Positions 33,238 through 44,446 of a stretch of DNA of 64,000 nt are shown piece after piece (the stretch's first letter is position 1; the number at the start of each line of letters is the position of its first letter). Source of the stretch: Bathymodiolus brooksi (lineage: Eukaryota; Mollusca; Bivalvia; Mytilida; Modiolidae); NCBI GenBank assembly GCA_963680875.1, contig OY804586.1:55028203-55092202 (forward strand), in the 5' to 3' direction. The position numbers and the translations under genes were made by a program. Under the pieces are notes generated by a model. That model had not been told where the DNA came from and made no database searches. It saw only the letters and a list, made by a program, of their open reading frames with translations.

Positions 33238-33342
33238 AATGTGACAGTGGTACGGCTCTAGCGAATACTCGTTGTGGGCATCATACAGAAAAATATCCGT
33301 CTGGTTATCAGTGTAAATATAAATATGGAATCTGCAGTCCAG
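33238..33342 (+). CDS. Lustrin-like repeat exon 8, two cysteines missing
   Basis: A 105-base, phase 1-1 exon between TTACAG and GTTAGT: CDSGTALANTRCG, KYPSGYQC, YGICSP. The layout is that of a lustrin repeat but the third cysteine is tyrosine (YPSGY for CPSGY) and the final CC is CS. Four cysteines remain. No stop codon is present. Confidence 0.78.
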
Positions 33343-33356
33343 GTTAGTTACTATCA

Positions 33357-34248
33357 TTAGTGGACTATTTGTCCTAACATTATTATACACCCAGTAGTCC
33401 TTAGTGGACTATTTGTCCCAACATTATTGTACACCCAGTAGTCCTTAGTGGACTATTTGTCCTAACATTATTATACACCCAGTAGTCCTTAGTGGACTAT
33501 TTGTCCTAACATTATTATACACCCAGTAGTCCTTCGTGGACTATTTGTCCTAACATTATTATACACCCAGTAGTCCTTAGTGGACTATTAGTCCCAACAT
33601 TATGATACACCCAGTAGTCCTTAGTGGACTATTTGTCCTAACATTATTATACACCCAGTAGTCCTTAGTGGACTATTTGTCCTAACATTATTATACACCC
33701 AGTAGTCCTTAGTGGACTATTTGTCCCAACATTATTATACACCCAGTAGTCCTTAGTGGGCTATTTGTCCTAACATTATTATACACCCAGTAGTCCTTAG
33801 TGGACTATTTGTCCTAACATTATTATACACCCAGTAGTCCTTAGTGGACTATTTGTCCCAACATTATTATACACCCAGTAGTCCTAAGTGGACTATTTGT
33901 CGTAACATTATTATACACCCAGTAGTCCTTAGTGGACTATTTGTCCCAACAGTATTATACACCCAGTGGTCCTTATTGGACTATTTGTCCCAACATTATT
34001 ATACACCCAGTAATCCTTAGTGGACTATTTGTCCCAACATTATTATACACACAGTAGTCCTAAGTGGACTATTTGTCCTAACACTATTATACACCCAGTA
34101 GTCCTTAGTGGACTATTTGTCCCAACATTATTATACACCCAGTAGTCCTTAGTGAACTATTTGTCCTAACATTATTATACACCCAGTAGTCCTTAGTGGA
34201 CTATTTGTCCCAACATTATTATACACCCAGTAGTCCTTAGGGGACTTT
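33357..34248. repeat. 44-bp minisatellite, about 20 copies
   Basis: TTAGTGGACTATTTGTCCTA plus ACATTATTATACACCCAGTA plus GTCC, starting 15 bases after the exon at 33238 ends. Units vary at CCTAAC/CCCAAC. Confidence 0.95.
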
Positions 34249-34384
34249 TTGTTCTGACGGTATCATCCGCCCAGTAGTTAGTGATTCGGAATTGACATGG
34301 TTTATTCGATATTTTTATCATATTCCACCAGCGGAGGTATCGATCGACCAAGTGATAGTAATAAAAATGTATTTATCTAATTTA

Positions 34385-34480
34385 GTTCATAGGGCACATT
34401 TCTGGAATAACGTTCATCAAGTAGGTTCAAAATCAAAAGATTGGAAAGCCAAATAATTTAAAGCTTTGATAATAATTATG
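34385..34480. repeat. Dispersed repeat fragment
   Basis: TTCTGGAATAACGTTCATCA with AAAAGATTGGAAAGCCAAAT recurs at 35405-35500 and in weaker form at 59455-59520 and, inverted, near 21045. Confidence 0.6.
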
Positions 34481-34585
34481 TTATCTACAAATATTAAATT
34501 ATATATATTGGGCACACAACACCAAGCAAAAATAATTATCATAGAAAAATTAAAAAAAGATGAGCAACACAGACCTCACCGTAAA

Positions 34586-34752
34586 CCAGGTGTCATATGG
34601 TATTTTAAACCCCCGAAAAATCGACACCGGGGTCAAAATACAATACGTTATGTTGACCCCCTGAAAAATCTACCCTGTGGTCAAATTAATATATGGTATA
34701 TTGACCCCGAGGTCGATTTTTCAGGGGTTCGAAATACCATATGACACCGGTG
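34586..34752. repeat. Palindromic element, about 52-bp arms
   Basis: GGTGTCATATGGTATTTTAA at the left and ACCATATGACACCGG at the right are inverted copies; pairing goes on through CCGAAAAATCGAC and GGGGTCAA. Inner GTTGACCCCCTGAAAAATC is a further copy. It is probably a small MITE. Confidence 0.82.
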
Positions 34753-35047
34753 TGAACCTAGGTGCTCATATATCGTAATCAGCACCTGTCAATGTGTGTA
34801 AGCCTAACATTTGTTCATTCTTTTATCTGTTTGCTGTTATCATACACTTGTGTTGTTTTGTCGTTGGGACTGTGATTTAACGACTCTTCTATTTTACCTT
34901 TGTCTCATATTACTAAACTTTAATGGTGTTTGATCCAGTGTGTTCTTGTGATTTACTGTAACAATGTCCCTAATATTAACCTTTCAGTTTTTTCATTTTA
35001 TTGCATCAATAAAAACGTAGATCTATATCTAATTTAGTGTGCGACAT

Positions 35048-35190
35048 ATTTCTGAGAAAACCACGGAACCTGTCGCAAGTCACTGACAAACTTTATCACA
35101 TAATGTTGTATCAATTAAGTACACCTTGCCATGAACGGGGTTAGACTTCACGACTTTAGTGGTGATAGGCACTGATTGTACAGGTAAAGT
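35048..35190 (-). mobile_element. SINE-A fragment
   Basis: Minus-strand centre and part of the head; the tail is missing. From 35500 to 36840 I see only AT-rich intron. Confidence 0.75.
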
Positions 35191-36849
35191 AATAATTTTT
35201 CGATTAGAAAACGAAAAAATCTAAATATTTCGTAAACCGTAGATTTTTTTTAGCACATCCAACGAGAGTTTTGTCAGGAATTTTACTACCATTTTGGAAT
35301 TGTATATATATTTACGGTTGAAATTATTCTGAAGGCCCTGCTCATCTGAAAAATTACTAAATTCAAAAGATAACATAGATGTGTAGTTTAATTAGTGTAC
35401 ACAGTGTATTTCTGGAATAACCTTCATCAGGTATGTTTCAAAGTCAAAAGATTGGAAAACCAAAATAATTTAAAGTTTTTGGTAGCATCAATACCAAATA
35501 ACCTAAACAGCCCAACATCGGCTAAGATCATGTTTGCCTGAGGGATCATAGTGTTAAATCATACAATGTAGAAAATCATAATTATCTTAAGAATTTGAAA
35601 ATACTCGTCACACCATTTGTCTGTTTTGTCCCCACCACATATACAGTATTAATAATTATTTAATTAATTATTTGTACACTTTACCTTTGCCTTTGATCTT
35701 TACATGTGATAATATCTATTATCATCCTTCCCTCCCGTTATATCTACCTGCTGACTCCATAAGCAAAACTCGTATCAAAGTTCGCGTGAGCTGAGCTGGA
35801 CTTATCAACAGTGAGCAGGAGTTATCACCAAATTCTCCCAACATTTAAACCATTATTCCTGAGAAGATGACAAAAGTAAATAAAATTCATTAACACCATT
35901 AGCTAGTTAACATTTTATTTTTTTTAACATATATCAAATTAGGAACTGTGGTGTCAGCAATATCAACAAACATCGTCCTACAAAAATGTACTCGACACAA
36001 TTCTTGATAACCTCTGCTGAAACTACGTTATGTTTACGTCATATGTGAGGTCGTGACCTTTTGTGTTTTCTAAACTGGGACGGAATTGGTATTCAAAACC
36101 TTTAATGAAAATGGGTGAATCCTATTGCCGACTTTGATGTTTGTAATAAAAAAAAAAAACAATGAAGGGAAAAATTCAACAATCTTAACATTTATATAAA
36201 CCTGTAAAAATGAATGGTATATTTGCAAGCTACTTATGATTTGGAGAAGCGTATTTTGAATATTTGGAATCATGTGATTTTTATCCGCGAAAATATAAAT
36301 ATTGAAACCTATAGATGTATCCGTGTTTATGTTTGATTTAAACATTACCAAATCCTCGATAAACATCCCATCATTGATATATTTTTATCAAGGCCGCATC
36401 TCACATCTCTGGTTCACAAAACAAATAAACGATAGTATACGAGTGTGAGTTTCTATTGATTTTTAAATTGACGGAAATACGATTATTTAAGCATGTACTG
36501 TGATAAAATTTTGTACAATTAATCAGTAAATCATGTAATTAATTATATCCTAGTTTCAATTATTTCGGACATGTCAGTCAGATTTTATTGAGATAGTCCA
36601 CGAACTTTACGGACAACCCTTGTATATATAACATAATTTCTTGATACTTTGATATTTACATTCTGGCGATTCGGAATCCGTGGTTTTAAGGACCAACGAA
36701 ATTTTTCTTTTTTTAGCAATCTACGAAATAAAAAATTTCTCAGTTTTGTCTATGCTAATAAAGCACATATAAACTGTACATACAAATATATCAATTCATT
36801 TTTAAATCAAAATTTAATTTCAAATAATGAATGTTTTTTTTTATTGTAG

Positions 36850-36903
36850 AACTTAAACGTTGCTTACATTGTTGTGGGCCACCTCCATGTTGTAGTACTT
36901 GTG
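36850..36903 (+). CDS. Short Cys-rich exon
   Basis: A 54-base, phase 1-1 exon between TTGTAG and GTAAGC encodes LKRCLHCCGPPPCCSTC, six cysteines in 17 residues, including two CC pairs. The family is not recognised. It joins in frame from the exon at 33238 (SP-E-LKRC). Joined to 37431 it gives a stop after GVQAM; joined to 39150 it leaves the WAP frame. Confidence 0.65.
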
Positions 36904-37151
36904 GTAAGCATAGTTTTCCTTTATCTGAAAAACGGCATCGGTGATGTAATGGATATATAGCCTACTCATCTCAAGTTCTGTAAATCCTGGGTTTGTGCCT
37001 CAATCGCATCAAACAAAGACTATAAAACTGGTATTTGTTGCTTCTCCACTAAGCACGCAGCATTAAGGAGAAAGAGCAAAGACTGGTTGGCTTGGAGTCA
37101 GGATAATGTGTCCAAGTAGGTCGACATGTCTGTCCGTGAATTGTAGTTTCA

Positions 37152-38328
37152 GTGAGCTACAGCGCGATTTAGCAAGAAATCACTCGGGTCCGACGTCAGT
37201 GAAATCAAGAAAATGTCGGAGAAATTTAAAAAAAGTCGGTGTTGACACCGCGAAATGTCCGAGAAAAATCGAAAACGGTGATTTACTATAAAACACCGAC
37301 ATTGACGATTAAACGCCGCGAAATAAAGAAATGGGATATTAACCTTTATTTGTACATTTGTATGTTCTTGAGACTGTCATTTTTGATAATTTGAATGATT
37401 CATAGCAAATACTTATTTTCTTTTTCAGGTGTGCAAGCTATGTGATCATTTTTCGTTCTTTAATTCTGATATTTGCTTTTGTTTTAATCAATTATGTTAA
37501 GAAAACAATGCCGGGTACAAACGTTTAGTATTATGTGATCATTACCATTTATAAGCTTGTGTTGTATTATTTTGTTGATTAAAATAAACTTGATCTTTTG
37601 AATGCAAGCTTGGTATCCCGAGTTAATTTGCTTTCGTGTGTTCAATTAATGTCGACTTGGCACGTGACTTAAGTTCACCTGTTACAAAAGTTTCTAGATC
37701 CCCAAAAGCACGCTTTGATCGATAGCATGTGGAAACCTTTCTAGATTCTCATTGACGTGAAAAATATGTGTACAAATCAGAAATGGAACTTTTATTAAAG
37801 GTAAAATGACATGTGGCTTGCAAGGGGATTATTGACATGCAAATACGAAAAAGCACGTTTGCTTTAAATAAAAAATTACATCGATTTTTTTTTCTTTTCA
37901 ATCATTGTTTTTAAATCAATCCCTCAGCCTCAGGTAACTGTGTATTTGACCTTTTAGTGACCGAGTTCAATGTGTGCACTACATAAAAATAGATACATCC
38001 GTACATTGATAAAACACAGGTGATTATCACCTCGTGAGAGAGAAAAAAATAATAACACCGATATAAACCAATCGAAATGTTGGGATTGGACAAGGATTTA
38101 TATAGTAGGACTATTTGAAGTGCAGTTACATGTACGTGTATACACTTATGTTTATTGCCGCGGTGTTGTCACCGACAATTAAAATATTTCACCGACATTT
38201 AGGTCCTAATTTGTAAATTTTCGCGGTGAAAGTTTCACCGACATTTTACGGTGATTTTATGACATATCACCGACATTTCACCGCACAAAAACACCGACCA
38301 AGGTGATTTCTTGCTAAAGCGCGCTGTG
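37152..38328. mobile_element. DNA transposon-like insertion with inverted ends
   Basis: The left end CAGCGCGATTTAGCAAGAAA and right end reading inverted CAGCGCGCTTTAGCAAGAAA match over about 24 bases. Both subterminal regions carry repeated GAAATGTCGGTGA-like motifs. No transposase is visible and the target duplication is unclear. The insertion contains the possible last exon at 37431 and its poly(A) signal. Confidence 0.75.
37431..37605 (+). CDS. Possible last exon within the inserted element
   Basis: TTTTTCAG at 37423-37430 is a good acceptor. Joined to the exon at 36850 it encodes GVQAM and then TGA at 37443-37445. An AATAAA lies at 37583-37588, a normal distance for a short 3' UTR. It is inside the element that split the SINE-B, so it would be an exon supplied by a transposon. 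It may also be chance. Confidence 0.35.
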
Positions 38329-38411
38329 CGTGCTGTAGCACTATTAAAATCCAACTAAGTGTTGGTCTAGTACAAAGCAGACCTCATCATCATCTCATTA
38401 AAATTAACTAT

Positions 38412-38613
38412 ACTAGTTAGATTTACAACTGCCTGTGCAATCAGTGCCTATCACCAATAAAGTTGTGAGTTCGAATACCGATCATGGTAAGGTGTACTCG
38501 ATACAACATTGTGATAATGTTTGTCAGTGAATTGCAGAAATGCGGTGGTTTTATGCGGTACTCCAGTTTCCTCCAATATAACTGAAATATTGTTGAAAGC
38601 AGCATTAAACACC
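38412..38613 (+). mobile_element. SINE-A, 5' truncated, abutting SINE-B
   Basis: Starts at TAGTTAGATTTACAACTGCC directly after the broken end of the SINE-B and runs to the conserved tail. Confidence 0.8.
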
Positions 38614-38974
38614 TTATCCCAATTATTGCAAATTAATCTGTTTGGACAGCATTTGAAAGTTGAAGTCAAATATCAAAATTGGTAGTAGTTGCGTTACATA
38701 CTAAATTGTATGTCGTTGGATTTTAATCTTCGTGGTTGAAGTAAGTAAACCACGAAAACTAGAACCCTACGATTAATTATGATTTCACAGTATTACTAAC
38801 ATAATTTCTCTTTTAAAAACAAGTTTTACTGTTTACCATGCGAGAGATCTCATGCAAGGTTTCAATATGGATACAAAAACATCCACCTCCGACTTGTTAT
38901 AATGTGAATGTCCGTTAATGGAAACAAAATAAATACCTGGTATACAGAGTTTATATCATATATTACAGTAAATC

Positions 38975-39115
38975 TAATATAGTTACACTTGTCTTAAAAG
39001 ATGTTCAATTCATATGAAATTTGTATATGACAAGACAAGAAAAAGGTGACCTTTTAATACGGGTGGCTGTTTAATAAAGGTTACAGCATGGAAAGGTTTG
39101 ACTGTATATAGTAAT
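38975..39115. mobile_element. Degenerate CAGTCAAACCTG-family MITE
   Basis: ACACTTGTCTTAAAAGATG and GGTGACCTTTTAATACGGG with AAAGGTTTGACTGTATA match family ends, just before the last WAP exon. Confidence 0.55.
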
Positions 39116-39149
39116 GGAAATCTAATATATAAAACAATGTATATTTCAG

Positions 39150-39299
39150 GATTGCTACCCACAAAAATATCCCGCTGATCCACGTCCAAATGCTACATGT
39201 TACCACTTCATCAAAGACTGTACGGACAATTCGTCTTGTCCTAAACAAAAGAAGCGTTGTAAAGAAGGATGTTCTTATAAATGTCTTAAAGCTGTGTAA
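39150..39299 (+). pseudogene. C-terminal WAP exon, frame-shifted at its start
   Basis: After ATTTCAG the frame GAT-TGC-TAC reads CYPQKYPADPRPNATC, KDCTDNSSC, KKRC, EGCSYKC and LKAV, then TAA: a WAP domain with seven of eight cysteines (one of the CC pair is R). That frame needs phase 0 entry, whereas the upstream exon ends in phase 1; in phase 1 the exon reads only LLPTKISR before TGA. Other exons begin NN-TGT, so one extra T in GATTGC would explain it. Confidence 0.72.
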
Positions 39300-39402
39300 T
39301 ATCTGTGAATTGTTTTTTTAAATAATATGTATTCTGCTGATTCTTTTAGAGTCTTTAACCCAAATTCCGTTTATTTGGTAAAAAATAGTTTGACTGTTTT
39401 TT

Positions 39403-39870
39403 AAATAATGTGTATTACTGTTCCTTTTAGAGGCTTTTCCCAAATTCTGTTTATTTGGAAAGAATATTTTGACATATTCCTTGAATATTTCATTGTCCTG
39501 GTATGTACTGTGGTTCCATAGCTCTTCAAGTACAGGTATGAGATTAAATAATGTATAATCTGCTATTTCTTTTGGAGTCTTTTCCAAAATTCTGTTTATT
39601 TGGAAAAAAATATGTTGACATATTCTTTGAGTACAGTAAAATCTGTCCTATGTGACCTTCAACTGGAACATTGAAATAGGGTCACATAAGACAGGTGGTC
39701 ACTAGATACAGGTTTAACTAATATGAAAAGCACTGTGAAAGGAAATTAATATTAAGGTCACATAATACTAGTTTTTGTTTAATGGAGGTGGTCACTAAAG
39801 CAGGTTTGACAGTATTTCATTGTCCTGGTATCTTCTGTGGTTCCATAGCTCTTCAAGTACTGGTATGAGG
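39403..39870. repeat. About 140-bp direct repeat, second copy carrying a MITE
   Basis: AAATTCTGTTTATTTGGAAA, GACATATTC and TTTCATTGTCCTGGTAT occur in both copies (39403-39542 and 39541-39869), with a partial first copy near 39340. Copy two is interrupted by the MITE at 39634. Confidence 0.82.
39634..39812. mobile_element. MITE with TA target duplication
   Basis: CAGTAAAATCTGTCC at the left and CAGGTTTGACAG at the right form inverted ends flanked by TA on both sides (39632-39633, 39813-39814). The uninterrupted repeat copy (TTGAATATTTCATTG) shows a single TA at about 39486. Confidence 0.88.
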
Positions 39871-40102
39871 AGGGACGGGCACCAGATCATTTATACAATG
39901 AATATTAATAGATGTAGTCTTTGCAATAGCGATAAAATTGTTCCAATATGACACGGATAGGACGTAAAATAATAGAAATAGTGACGTATCTAGCAGATTT
40001 TATTATTTAAATAACAACTCATTGATTTACCATTAATAAATTGCATTAAAAATGATTTAGTTTTGTATTTTGCATTCATATTTCATTGAATTGCCAGATA
40101 TG

Positions 40103-40362
40103 GTTGGTGTATGGTGTTTAATGCCACTTTCAACAATATTTCAGTTATATCGTGACGGTCAGATTTATTGGTGGGGGAAACTGGAGTATCCGGAAAAAAC
40201 CATCAACCTGTTGCAAGTCACTGACAAACTTTATCACATAATGTTGTATCGAGTACACCTTGCTATGAATGGGGTTCAAGCTCACAACTGTAGTGGTGAC
40301 AGACACTGATTGCACAGGTACATATAGTTGTAAATCCAACTATCATACAATCATGACAACCC
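40103..40362 (-). mobile_element. SINE-A, full length
   Basis: Minus-strand copy with all parts. A dispersed repeat (AGATACCAAAGGGGTAATCA) follows at 40385-40460; the long plus-strand frame at 40269-40754 runs out of this SINE and is not a gene. Confidence 0.85.
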
Positions 40363-40939
40363 CCAAATATGAAAAAAAGCATTGGAAAGAAGAGTTTGAA
40401 GATACCAAAGGGGTAATCAGAATCCGTAAATTGAAGAAGAACAGACAACAAAACAAATTTAAAAAGACCAGTAGATTTGTGATTGCCCATGTTGTACATT
40501 ACAGCATATTAGTGAACAAACAGCAGAGTATGTACTATCTAGGCGTATATTTGAATTTTAACTTTGAGCAGAGTAACAGTAAGCATAAAACCTGTTTTCA
40601 TTTAGAATGTTGGTGTCTAAGCGAAAAAGAAGAAAGAATAATCACAATTAGATCAGAATGGCTCTCGTCTCCTTTTGTTGACACAAATACGTCGCTGGCA
40701 AGTCACGATTGGCTAAGCTTGTTTTTCCTACATCATCCATCATCTGTACCATAATATTATTTTTTTTGGAATTCTTCATGCCAATAAATAATTTGTTCTT
40801 CTAATTGGTTGCATTACAAAATCCTATTTCCATATCGACTAATCAGATCGCATCTTTCATAATAGGTAAAATCAGGCTAATAGGACAATTTGAGTGTCTT
40901 TATGTTGTAATGAAAACTATTATTTACCGATCAGTTGGT

Positions 40940-41168
40940 TGGTTTGGTTTATGGTGTTTAACGCCACTTTCAACAATATTTCAATCATCATGGCGGTCAG
41001 TTTTATTTGTGGAGAAAACCGGAGAAAACCACCAACCTGTAGCAAATCACTGACTAACTTTATCACTTAATGTTGTATCAAGCAGACCTCGCCTGTGTAA
41101 GATGTTAGTGGTGATAGGCACTGATTGCATATGTAGTTTTAATCCAACTACCATACGATCACGACTTT
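40940..41168 (-). mobile_element. SINE-A with internal deletion
   Basis: Minus-strand copy with head and tail; part of the centre is missing. Confidence 0.83.
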
Positions 41169-41224
41169 GTAATTAGTGTCATATATAGTAACGTATGCTT
41201 TTATGGACTTCATTAATTTACCAA

Positions 41225-41700
41225 GTTGTAATTAGCTCACCTGACCCGTATCTGAGCTATTGCTACCACTGGGCGTCCGTCGTCCGTCTGTCTTTTTTTT
41301 TCTTTTGCATTTTAATCAACTCCTCTAAAACCACTGGGCCAATTTGTACCAAGATTTGGTGGAATGGTCCTCGGGTGATCCCCTTTCAGAATTGTGTACG
41401 ACAATCCCTCCCGCCAACCAAGACGGCTGCCATTATTAAAAATAGATAATTCGGCAAAAAATCAATTAAAGATTATCTTCTCTGCAACTGCTGGGTCAAT
41501 TGGGCCCAAACTATGGTTGATGGGTCTGCAGATGGTCCTCTTTGAGAATTGTGTCCGATGACTCCAGCCGCCAACCAAGATAGCCGCCGTTACAAGAAAT
41601 AGAAAACTGCTGGGCCAATTGGGTCCAAACTATGGTGGAATGGTCTATGAGTGATCATCTTTCATAATTATGTCCAACAACCCCGCCACCAACCAGTGCT
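41225..41700. repeat. Hairpin-headed repeat 1 (GTCCGTCGTCCGTCTG type)
   Basis: AGCTCACCTGACCC/ATCTGAGCT forms a short hairpin, followed by GGCGTCCGTCGTCCGTCTG. Three degenerate units follow with CTGGGCCAATTGGGTCCAAA, TGGTCCTC and GCCAACCAAGATAGCCGCC. Confidence 0.7.
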
Positions 41701-41884
41701 TTTGGTACTAATCAGATATCAAACATGGCCGCTTAATTCATTCTTTGGTTGATCTTTGTGATATTGAAGCCAATCACAAATACAACATGGTTGCCATTGA
41801 TAGACGACATGCTCCCATTAAGGGACATACTTTAACATTAGGACCCTTTGCAAAATTCCCCATAAAGTCTTGTCTTCAACTACT

Positions 41885-42280
41885 TGCTTTATTATCCCTT
41901 CGCCAACGAAGTTGCGATGGGATATAGTAACGCTACCGTCCGTCCGTCCTTATGTAGCATCCTTGTGAACACTCTAGAATCAACATCCTTCAATGGATTT
42001 TGACCAAACTTGGGACATGATTATTCTTTAGGAGAGTCTCCAACCCTATTGATTTTCAAGGTCATAGGTCAAAGGTCGAGGTCACAGGGTCTAATTTTTA
42101 CCCTGTAACATCCTTGTGAACACTCTAGAATCAACATCTTTCAATGGATTTTGACCAAGCTTGGTACATACTTAGTCTTTAGGAGCGTCTGGAACCCTAT
42201 TGATTTTCAAGGTCAAAGGTCAAGGTCACAGTCAAATTTTAAGGTGAGGGGATATACCACGCTTTGAGTTGCCCTTGTTA
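41885..42280. repeat. Hairpin-headed repeat 2
   Basis: TATCCCTTCGCCAAC/GTTGCGATGGGATA hairpin, then CCGTCCGTCCGTCC. Two units of about 150 bases follow with CTTGTGAACACTCTAGAATC, GGATTTTGACCAA and AGGTCAAAGGTC. Confidence 0.78.
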
Positions 42281-42984
42281 GAATATAATATGGCAGCAAC
42301 ATTTTAATTGGATCGTTCTCTACAATTATGTAATCTTGGTGCCAGTTGCAAGTTCAATGTGGCCGCTAGCAGTGTATAATACATTGTAATTGGTCAGTCT
42401 TTAAAAATCTTGTCGAAAACAACAACAATTGAATTGATTTGTAGCAGGAATTATCTTTGGATATTGTAATGTTGAGCCCATCTGAAATTGCCAATACAAC
42501 TGATTTGTGGTGTGAAAGATCTTTGAATATTGCACTTTTGGTTCTGATCAAAAGATAGCCAGTATTCATTGACACACTTTAATACAGGACCCATTTTGAA
42601 ATATTTCTGTGTGCAACTGCTTGCTCAATAGGGACCACTTGCCACCTATGTTGACTCGATGCTCCTTGCCAGTAGTTCTGGGTAGATATATTGATATACC
42701 AGTTTGTAACAGTATTTCAGTTCAATACAGTTATTGTGTCACCTGCATTGCACAGACTTCGTTGGGGTCACAAAATTATTTCAGTCACATATTTCTCAGG
42801 AACCACAAAGGCCAGCTTCCTGATATTTGGCACAAAGCATCAGTATGGAGAACTGTATAGTGTAGGACAGTTTAAATCTGCCGCATCTCCACTTCCTGTT
42901 TGACGGAAATTAGAATATTTTTGAATATTTGCATGTCTTCCTGGAAGACTTACCACTAAGTCAATACACAAATGTGTCATCATT

Positions 42985-43574
42985 ATACGACCGCAAAAAT
43001 ATTTTGCGGTCATATTATGTTATGAGTCTGTAGTCGTCCGTGTGTAAGCACAATGGTTTCCATCCAATAATTTGTATTCCAGTAGACAGATTTCCATGAA
43101 ATTTCAACACAATGATCCTTGCTACAATATATAGTCTGGGATTGAAAATGGAGGTCTAACCCTTAATCGTTCAGAAACTAGGGGCCCAAAAAGGGTTGAA
43201 AATGGTATTGTTTTGTATGTTTCCGTGCAATAACTTTTATTCCAGTTGACCTATTTCCATGGAATTTTAACATAATGATCCTAGCTACAAAATAAAGCCT
43301 GGGATTGAAAATGAAGAGTCTCCACCTGTGTGGTAACTAGAGGCCCAAAGGGGCTGAAATTGGTATTTTTATACTTTCGGATATAGAACGTTTATTTTTT
43401 GTCTGATTTTGATGCAGTTTTTTCTTTAGATTCCTTATCATATTATCTTTCAGTAGTATGTCAACAGATTTGACTACATAATCTTCCAAATACATGTACT
43501 TAGCAATAAATATGGCTTTTCTTTTTTGGGGCCAACTTTGAGCTAGGTGAGCGATTACAGGCTCCTAGGAGCCT
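42985..43574. repeat. Hairpin-headed repeat 3
   Basis: TACGACCGCAAAA/TTTTGCGGTCATA hairpin, then GTCGTCCGTGTGTAAGC. Two units of about 135 bases follow (ATTCCAGTAGACAGATTTCC, TTTCAACACAATGATCCT, GGGATTGAAAATG). The end has GAGCTAGGTGAGCG and the palindrome AGGCTCCTAGGAGCCT. Confidence 0.78.
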
Positions 43575-43665
43575 CTAGTTTTGAAAAGACTTCATCAGTT
43601 TGTTTAGCTTGTGTCTAATCTATTTTGTCTATTCAATTGACTAATATGATATGTTTAAGCTAATT
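43575..43665 (+). mobile_element. LINE 3' tail fragment
   Basis: AAAGACTTCATCAGTTTGTT and TAATATGATATGTTTAAGCT resemble the 3' UTR of the LINE at 52280-55551 (GAAGACTTCATAAGTTTGTT, AAATATGTTTAAAC). Confidence 0.7.
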
Positions 43666-44446
43666 ATTCACACTACAGACAAATAACATTATTAGATAAA
43701 TAAGACATGTGATCTTGTACTCGTTCTATTTGAGCAGGCAGATGGTACAGACTGAATAAATTTGTGTATATATATATATATCTATATTTTGGGTTTTTAA
43801 TTAAACACATTTGAATCAACAATAGCTTATTGAAACCTATACTGAAACGTTTGATCAATGTTTTTAACATATTTATCTACACATATATACACACTTTAGC
43901 CCAGTCACTACATGGTCAGCCTTCATTTAAACACAATCTGTAGTACATGTATATGAGAATGTCATCAGGTAAATTAACGGGTGATTGATTATTCTTTAAC
44001 GTCACATGAAAACGTTTTCAGCTGTATCATTTCAATCATACAAATTAAGTCAATTTCTGACATGTGTTGTTGTGCCTGAAAAAATAATTCCATGTATGAA
44101 ATTTGGCCATGTTAGCTTTTATTTAGACAAAATAAAAAAATGTTTTCATATAATTTGTTTTTTTAATAATAAAAATCACATAATGTTTTACACACTAATC
44201 ATTACAGAATTACTTTTTCTGCAATTGTGACATAAAATAAATAACATAAATTTGAAATATCATGAATGCCCAAAGCGGTAAAGCACGTCACTTCCACCAG
44301 TCCACAGCACGCAGGGTTTCCACTACTTTTACATGTCCACTCATGAATACCACTTTTAATCAGTCAATATCAAAATTATTGGACTTATATATAAATGCTA
44401 TATAAATTGACTAGGAATATGAAGCAAAAACAAACAATTATCATCA

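Larger units (their letters stand above)
36934..38407 (+). mobile_element. SINE-B split by an inserted element
   Basis: The SINE-B runs from CGGCATCGGTGATGTAATGG to CAGTGAGCTA (about 37151) and resumes at GTAGCACTATTAAAATCC (about 38334) up to ATTAAAATTAAC. The 1.18-kb gap is an element with inverted ends. Confidence 0.85.

Noticed and set aside
39318..39587. 89-codon minus-strand ORF
   Set aside because: It lies in the AT-rich 140-bp direct repeats after the last WAP exon and has no recognisable features.
40269..40754. 161-codon plus-strand ORF
   Set aside because: It starts in an inverted SINE-A and runs through a dispersed repeat into AT-rich sequence; no domain or conserved pattern.
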